64,000 nt of DNA, taken from positions 61,158,754 to 61,222,753 of the forward strand of contig NC_087065.1 in NCBI RefSeq assembly GCF_963678635.1, in the 5' to 3' direction. Below are positions 48,001 to 57,000 of this stretch, in pieces (the stretch's first letter is position 1; the number at the start of each line of letters is the position of its first letter). This DNA comes from Symsagittifera roscoffensis. Its lineage: Eukaryota > Xenacoelomorpha > Acoela > Convolutidae. The position numbers and the translations under genes were made by a program. The notes under the pieces are model-generated. The model was not told the DNA's origin. It worked only from the letters and a program-made list of their open reading frames with translations, and ran no database searches.

Positions 48001-51000
48001 TGTTAAAATTCAGTGAATTTCTGTTGTTAAAAGGAAGGCAAACTGTTCTATCGAACAGCAAATTTGTAAAAATCACGAAAAACGTGATGAACTTTTAATT
48101 TCGAAAATGGAAATTAATCAGATTTCCCAGCGAAATAAAAGTTTTACCAATTGATCCAATTTTCTCAAATTGTGTTGATTTTAACAAAAAAGTGTCCATC
48201 ATAAATCATTCTGCGAACTCAAAGAGCTTTAAGATCATCTATTTGTTTCTTCAAAAATCAAAAGTTCAAGATTTGTGGAAAAAACAAGTAGGTTTTTTTT
48301 AGTTTCCTTGTGTTCATTACTCTTTTCCAACTGTCAGTAAATGTAAAAATAATCTAATTATTTGGTTAACAAAATATTTTATATTTGATCATCAAAGATT
48401 TCAAGTCTTGCTCAAAAAATTTGGTTTCCGAATTCGAAAAAGGTTAATACGATTCCTGTTGGATCAAAACAGGTATTATGAAAAGGTATGGGATCGGGTG
48501 TTTTATTTAATTATTTTTTTTGAGACGCTTTGGATAAATTTTCAGTTTTATAAAAACTTTATTCTTTTCTTTAAATTTGAGTTCAACGGGTAAAACAGGT
48601 TGTGGGAAACTCTCCTGCAAAAGCAGCTATGCTCAAGTTTTTTCTTCACAAAAAGTTATGACCCTCAGAAAGGTCAAATAATCGATTTTTTTTACCGTTT
48701 TTGAAAACTCTCAAAAACTATTTTTCCAAATTTAAGTTTTTAATTTTTTCAAAAAAGAGCGGGTTTTACGAAGATCCCCTGCATTACACTCAAATTTTTT
48801 CACACAAAAGTTATGACCCTCAGAAAAGTCAAAATTTCACTTTTTTGATCGTTTTTTAAAAATTTTCAGCTTTTCTCAAAAACTACACTCCCAAATCTGA
48901 GGTTTCGGTGTAATTGAGGAAAACGAGTCGTGGGAAATTCCGTTGCATAAATTATCACGTCTAAAATTTTTCTACACAAAAAGCTATGACCCTCCGAAAA
49001 GTCAAATGTTCGATTTTTTAACCGTTTTTTTTTTAAATTTTAACCTCCCAAAAAGCTACCCTCCATAATTTCAGATTTCAGTTTTAATCGAAAGAATTTG
49101 TTATGGGAGCTCTCCGAAGAAGCAATCAAGAACAATTTACTCTATACAAAAAGTTATGACCCTCTGAAAACTCAAATTTTTGACTTTTTAATCGGTTTTT
49201 AAACGTTTTGACTTTTCTCGAAAGCTCCCTCTCAAATCTGAGATTTTGGTTTTAATGAGAAGAACGGGTTGTGCGAAGCTCCGCTGTAAAAAGGGTGAAG
49301 CCCTATTTTTTCAACAGACAAAGTTATGACTTTCGGAAAAGTCAAATTTTTGATTTTTTGACCGTTTTATGAAATTTTTTGACTTTTCTCGAAAAGTATC
49401 CAACCAAATCTAATGACCAACGAGGTTTTGCTCTTTAGATTTGGATGATCATTAAACGTTGCTCAATAGATTTGTTTGGATACTTTTTGAGAAAATTCAA
49501 AAAGTTTCATGAAACAATCAATAAATGACCGCTTCGCACAACCCGTTCTTCTCATTAAAACCAAAACCTCAGATAGATTATGCGGCTAAGCCTAGATGTT
49601 TTTCCACAAAAAGTAATGGCCCTCGAAAAAACTTAAATTTTGATTTTCTTACCATTTTTTTTGAAAATTTTGATGTTCATGAAAGTTATCTTGTTAAATT
49701 TAAAAACTCACTCCTTGCTAATTTTTAAGAGAACCAAATAAGATTTTGGGTGAAGCCCAGTTTTTGGAGTTAACCTTGTCCTTCCGAATCAATACAAAAG
49801 TTCAAAATTTATCAAACAAGTCTTTCCAGCTTTAGCTGGCCTCTAGCTTCAAAAACATTATTGTCTTTTTTCCATTAAAAAAAACAAAAGTTAGCATCGC
49901 TTAACGTATGTGAATCATGTTCGAATAAGGCGAGAAAAAACTTGGTTTATTTTTCTTTCTAATTTTGCAGAAACCAAAACAATGTTAACAACAAAAACTC
50001 CAATTTATTTGATGGTTCAGTTTTCTTATTTGATAGCAGTTCCATTTACAATTTTAGCTCCTGATACCCCTGCTGGGCAAAAGAATAAAGATTCGGAGAG
50101 GCTGGGCAGCAAATTGAGCAAAACTTCAGCCGCCAAAGGAAGCAAGGCCGGAAAGGTTTGATAAATGTTCTTTTATACTGGCTTTGGTATTTTCCCGAAT
50201 TCCCTGGGTAGCAAAATCGGTTTGAACTCTAAAACTTTCGAAACATATCTTATGATCATTTTTCCGACTTTCCAGGACGGCCAGACGGATGGAGTTTTTT
50301 TTTCAAAAAAGACAAAAATCAAATCCAAAAAACAATTTCGACAAAACTCTTTTATATCTGAAAAGATTTAGTACCTTGAACTCAAATAGAAAGTTATTTC
50401 TATCAGCGATTAATCAATGGTCCAAAATTTGTAGAAGAAACCAAGGACGTTTTGTGCCTGGGGTGATTTTTTTTACTCTGTTTCGAATGTTTAACTAAGC
50501 AATTTTGACAAAACGTTTTAACCTATATGAAATATTGTGTTATACAGATCTCAAATATAAAACAAATTCACCTGTGATCACTATTTTATACAGATATGGG
50601 GTTTGGAATTTGCTAATTGGCCAGTTTTGGATAGATAATGCATGATCTGGACTTTTGAAAACAAATTATGGAATTTTTGTTATCGGGGTGACTTTTTTCT
50701 ATGGACAGATTTCAACTTTTGAAAAAGCAATCTTTGGCGGTGTTTTTTATATCATTCAAAAGATATTGCTATCAAGAGTTTTTTTTTTAATTTGTTTTTC
50801 GTAAGCATTTTTTCTGAAAAATTATTCGTTCTTTTTTAAAGATTGGCAATATTTCGAGCTAATAATGAGTCAACGGAGTATTAACCCTTCTTAACAATAG
50901 TTTGAAATCAAATTGAGGCATGCTATCATTCATATTTTGACTCAAATTTCAAAAAAAAAACAATCGTGATTTTTTCGCGAAGTTATGGGGGGTTTGAAAA

Positions 51001-54000
51001 ATAAAATTTTAGCTCATTTGGGACAATGTAGACGGCGTATACGGCTATTTTATCCGCTCAAAAACCGTTGCAAACTAACTTGAGACCAACCATTGGAAGT
51101 AATTATTACGTTACTAAACACTTTTATTATAACTTCGTACTTGGCATAGCAAATTGCAGGGAAAATGTTTTTTTTTTAAATTCGGGAAAAAAAATCATTT
51201 CTTTTCAGTTTTTAGGAAATCTAATAAAGTTTTCTGATTGATGCTCTCGAAAAATTTGTTAAATGACAATAAAGGGCAATTGGAAGGTTCAGGATTTTGG
51301 CCTGATACGAGAAATTTAATTTAATTTGAAATCTATGGAAGTCTTGGGCTCAAAAGTGAAAACAATTGTTGTATGTGATTTGTTTTGCAAACTTGTGATG
51401 GTTTTATGTTTAAAAACTTTTTGCAGAGTTTGCAATTTTTCTGCATAATTCAGAGCGTACGCGTTTTCTAAATCTACTCACATGTTCTCAAATTTGCAAA
51501 ACGATATCTCTCACAAATTCAACACGCCTCTTTGCTTTGTTAACACCCAAAATGAGCACACAATGGTTAACTCACCCCCACTTTTTATACCTCTTATCTT
51601 CCACCACACAAACCCCCCCCACCAACCCCAACACAAGGCCTTCCCATATGTTTTTAAATGTGTGTAAGGCTGAATGGGTGAGGTGGGTGTGATGGAATTA
51701 AGATTGGTAATAGTAAGTGTGGGGTAGGTGGCAGGAAGACAAAAAGAAATTCAGAAAACATTTTTTGCAGTACCCAACTGTGTAATATTGGTGGAATCCC
51801 TCATGCGCAAAGATCCAAATGCGCGAAAATATAAATGAGCCAATCAGAGCTAATCTAAAATTTGGAAAGAAAGTAAACATTTCCAGGGACTGGGGTATTG
51901 AGATTGGCCGAATATAAAAACGGCACAATATGCAAAATTCAAATATTGTCATTGACCGCCCCAAAGTTGGGACAAATTTTACATTTCAAGGGTTTCGTAA
52001 TGAAAGAAGCAAACTGTTTCTTCGTTTACTTCTTTGGAATTGAATGGCAACTGCTTCTTTTTAAAAAATTGACTTTCGGCTAATTTTGTGTTCGGTTTTT
52101 CGCACACAAGTTTTTTCGCGCATTCGGTCCTTCACGAATGAAAATAGCCCCCAAAAAAGAAAAAATATCAATCCAATGTATTTGATTTTAAAAAATTGAT
52201 TATAAGGAAACGTATTGTATTATAAGGGACTATATTAGATTATAATTGTTTTTAGGCAAAAGAATGGATTTTTCAATACAACTTCATAGATGCTCGAAAC
52301 TTGAGCGTGCAATCGCTGAAGTGCAATTTCCAGGGGGCTATTCTCATGCGCGAAGGACCGAATGCGCGAAAAAACTTGTGTGTGAAAAACCGAAAACAAA
52401 ATTAGCCGAAAGTCAATTTTTAAAAAAAAATTTGAAATTGTATTGAAAAACCCATGCTTTTGCCTAAAAACAATTATAGTCAGTTTTAAAAATTTTTTTT
52501 GAAGTTGTATTGAAAAACCCATGCTTTTGGCCTAAAAACAATTATAATCTAATATCGTCCATTATTATACGATACGTTTTGTTACAACTAATTTTTTTAA
52601 TCGAATACAATGGATTGAAATGTTTTCTATTTTGAGTGATGCATAATTGATTATTTTTCCGACTTCCGAAGAAAACGGGGAATATTAATGCTTGGGGTAG
52701 TTTTTTTTCAGTCATTTTTTTTCTACCCTGGTTTTTCTATACCATCTAGAAGAAAGTGTTTTCTGGAATTCAAACGTAAAAACGCATAGGTTTGATTTTT
52801 TTCACAAAGGCATAATGTTTTGAATTTGGGACTACTTTGGCTATTAAAAGTCACTTTTGGATATTAAACGCGCACAATATTTCGTTTTTTTAAGGTGAGC
52901 GTCAAAATACATCCTTCTAATTTGAACTGAGGCATGCAGTTTGCTTCTATCAAAACGCTAATTTACGCCAAATATATCACGTTAAAAGTTACATAGCTTG
53001 TGGGGATAAATTTCAGAAATTAAAAACATGAAAAAAAACTTTGAACTTTTTATATGATTATTTTACCAAAAAAACTTCTGATCGACAAAAGAATTGCAGT
53101 CGCAAGGTTTGAGTTCAGGTTATTGTTAATCAATAGTACCCTTGAGTTCAGGGTATTGTTAATCACTTATAATTTGTAATTTGTTATAATGTTTTGAGGC
53201 AATGGGACAGCCATTAAAATCTATTGTATATAATGGATTATAATTCATCGAACCTCATTGCAACTTTGCCATTTGTTTCAAAAATTTAGTTCTCAGCCAT
53301 TTACTACTTATTTGTATGCCTTACGATTGTCAATCAAGTAAATTATTTTGTTGGGAATAACGACTGGCAAAAAATTAGTTTCTTTTTCCATTACACTGAA
53401 AAGTCAATTTTTGCCAATTATCATATCGTTCCTCATAGAACTTGAAATCTGTAATAATTGAAATTCGTGTAAAAAAATCTAAAGAACTGCAACTTTTATG
53501 ACAGAAAGCATCTTTTTGATTGCACATATATTAAAAAAACGAGGCAAAGTCCATTTCAGTTTTTATTGCCTATCATTAATCAACTTACAAGAAATAACTC
53601 GCTAAGGCACAAAAGTACTTCAACACTTGAACAAAATTTCAAACTACAGCTAAGTTTAAGAAACTTTTTTTAAAGATGTTTCAAATGTTTCAGCGTAGTT
53701 ATATCAAGACGGAAGCTAACAATGAATTATCAAGATCCTCGACACCAAGGATATTCTGAAAAGACAAATTTTTCATAATCCATGCTACCATGTATACCTT
53801 GACTAGACCTTATATAATATCCCAAACTTTGAGAAGCATATTTTTGGGGAATGTACTTACTTGTGAGATGAATATGTTCCAAAATCTTAGAAAGTAAATA
53901 TGGATATCTTGACAAGATAACAATATTACATGGATAATCCTAAATCAGCCATGATATTGCCGAGGTTTTCTATTATCGAAAATGTCGGACCTGATTTAGA

Positions 54001-57000
54001 TTCTTCCGCTGAAAAATAACCTAATAAACCGGAAATGGAAATCCAAATTGCCATTGATTCCAGAATTATTTATCAGGGTTATGAGCCTCAAAAAGGGTTA
54101 TGAGCCCTTTTTGATATATCTGAAATCGAACCCAAGCTAACATCCCCCAACCAAAGCCGTTTAGGGGTGGTGGATGTTAACTTGTCTCTGATTTTAAGTT
54201 TTCAGCCAATCAGAAGAGAGCATTTTACACGCAGCGCTTAGCAAATTTAATTTAAATTTAACGCTGGGCTGGAGGATGTTAACTTTGTCCCTGAAACCAT
54301 AGTCAAAATTTTCTAGAAAAAGCATTGAAATTGTTTAGACTACCAGCTTAAAAATTACATCTGATTTCCTTAAATTTTAGGGCAAGAGCAAGGGTGGAAA
54401 GGGATCCAAACTGAGTGGGGTGGAGGAAGGTGATGAGGATGGGGAGGGAGGCGCGGACGGGGAGGGGGAGGGGGACAAGAGTGCGGACGGGGGGAAGAGT
54501 GAAGACGGAGAAGAGGGTGGGGAGGGAGGCGAAGGCGAAGATGGAGAGGGTGGGGATGGCGGCGGTGGTAAGAGCGAAGTACCAGAAGACGTTAAGGCAG
54601 TGCTTGAGCAGGAGGTCAAACTGAAGACTGAAGAATACGAACAGGTTGGACATATTTAAAAGTTTCTAAATTTTGTGTTTCAAAGCGTATTTTTGTTAAC
54701 TCGTTGTGAAAACTTGAAAAGAAATATCTGCTTTAAAAAAAATCAATCAGCGTTAAAAAGAAAAAGCCACGAGACAAACAGGTTAAAGAAAAGCACCAAC
54801 TGTAGATTTTTAAATAAGTTTTTGTTATGTAGCTCCAAATTATTTTGTACTTGGTGTCAAAAAATATGCGCCAGCTGAAAATTGATTGATTTCGAGCCAT
54901 CAAGAAAATTATTTGGTAACTTGAGTGATGTGTAATCAAATCTGGTTTTGACATTCGCGGGTGGATGAACTCTCGTTTGACCTTCAGGAGAGGAACAAGA
55001 TGGTGAAGGAGATAGATGCAAAGGATGACAAGATAGCGAAGCTGACTCAGGAGCTGAAAACTCTCAAGGCACAAATGGAGCAGCATGGAAATAAGTACAA
55101 ATCCGCCCAGCAGGACGGCAGAAAAGCCATGGAACAGGTCACCGAACTCAACAGGTGGGCTACCCGAATAGAAAAAAATGCAAATTCACCAATATTCGTT
55201 TATAGTTATAACCAAAACTTAATTTTTGACGAAATCTACAAAAACTACATTGGTGACCTTGAGCAACTTAAACAACCGAAAATAGTGCTTTTTAGGTCAA
55301 TTAATTTTTCAATGGCAATGGCGTGTTGAAATGAAGGAAAAATCATTTAATTCGATAATTCGCAGCAGGCGTCAAAAAGTAGAAGTTGTGAATCGTAATA
55401 GTATAAATTGAAAGTCACTATAACTTTCATGTCAAAATTTATCGTAACGGAGCGAGCGGTCGCTATTTTTCCCGCCTAAATGAATAGTTTTTTTGTAAAC
55501 AAGACTCTATATATTTTTTTATTGCCAACTTTAATGAAAGAAACAATGGAACGTTGATAGATATTTTGTTTCACTTAGTAACTAAAATAACAAGACTGCT
55601 CGTATCAGGGCAAAGCCCTGAATGTTCCGACTGCCTTTAGAAAAATTAAATCTAAAAAAAAATGAAAAAAAAATTGGTAAAAAAATTTGAAATTTTTTGT
55701 GAAAATCATCCCCCCACACGCCATATAAAGTACAAATTGATAGATTTCACTTCTAGTATCAAATCAATTCTGGCAAATAAGTTTCCTTTAACCAATTTGG
55801 AACGATTTCTAAGACGGATTAAATCTACGCTTACGCGTTAATAGCGCGAAATATATCGCGCGTTAATTGTCCCAAATTGGCCAAATTGACAACTTTTAAA
55901 CCCCCGTAACTTAACGAAAAATGATCACAGGTAAAATATCTTTTCAAATTTGAGCTCAGGACAACAATACCTTTCGAATGATATTAAAAAATCCGTCAAA
56001 AATGGCTAGTTAAAAAGTCGAAATTTGTCTGAAGAAAAAAAACCCACCCCGAGCACAAATATTCCGTTACTTTCGTTGCGAAAGTCGGAACAATAAGTCT
56101 CTGGTCTGGTTATATCATAAATCGTAGTCAATCTGGTCCTAGAATTAAACTATAAAAAGAAGTAACCATATAACTATATGAAGGAGTAAAAATAAAACGG
56201 TTGATCAAAATGAAAAGGTTATGGATAAGACAAACTATATAAATACTTATTTTATATTTTCAAAATTTTTCTAAAACTTATTTGATGTTTCTACATAGTT
56301 TTGCGGGAAGATAGCGGAGAGAAAATTAAAGAAAAAGAGAGTCGAGTTGCATGTCTTGGAAATTAGGGTTCGCTGTCAATTGTACGCGGTAGTTGTGTGT
56401 CCGGCCCAAGGGTGGTTATCCTATGTTCTTTTGGAATGATTTAGTTAACTTAGGAAAATAATTTACTTCAAGTGTGTGAGAAGTTTTTAAGAAGAGGTTT
56501 TAGTTTTTTGAAGAAAGAATAATCCAAAGAGTAGAGAAAAGCAACCGTCTGCTTGGGCGAAGAAGTTAAAGTCATTGAAAAAGCNNNNNNNNNNNNNNNN
56601 NNNNNNNNNNNNNNNNNNNNNNNNNNNNNNNNNNNNNNNNNNNNNNNNNNNNNNNNNNNNNNNNNNNNNNNNNNNNNNNNNNNNNNNNNNNNNNNNNNNN
56701 NNNNNNNNNNNNNNNNNNNNNNNNNNNNNNNNNNNNNNNNNNNNNNNNNNNNNNNNNNNNNNNNNNNNNNNNNNNNNNNNNNNNATCCGGGCTGAGGCGT
56801 TTGACTCAGGATTCGATCAACATGGTCAAACGGAGTCCAATTTTCGTCGCCAATTAAGATGGTCGAACGAACACTATAGTCTAACAAAGTCGAATCATGG
56901 GTCGAACAGGGTCGATATAGTCAAACAGGGCCGAATAATGAGTCGAACAGGGTCGAGTCATGTGTCGAACACGGTCGAATCATGATTCGAACAGGGTCAA

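Noticed and set aside
50275-50310. possible extra kinesin exon after TTTCCAG (DGQTDGV)
   Set aside because: No usable donor follows and exons 10 and 11 already join in phase.
54348-54653. Pro/Ser-rich minus-strand frames opposite kinesin exon 11
   Set aside because: They are the mirror of the Gly/Glu/Asp codons; the plus-strand frame has splice phases and flanking homology that fit.
56468-56985. frames spanning the N run
   Set aside because: The central residues are unknown and the ends have no homology I recognise; they are artefacts of the gap.
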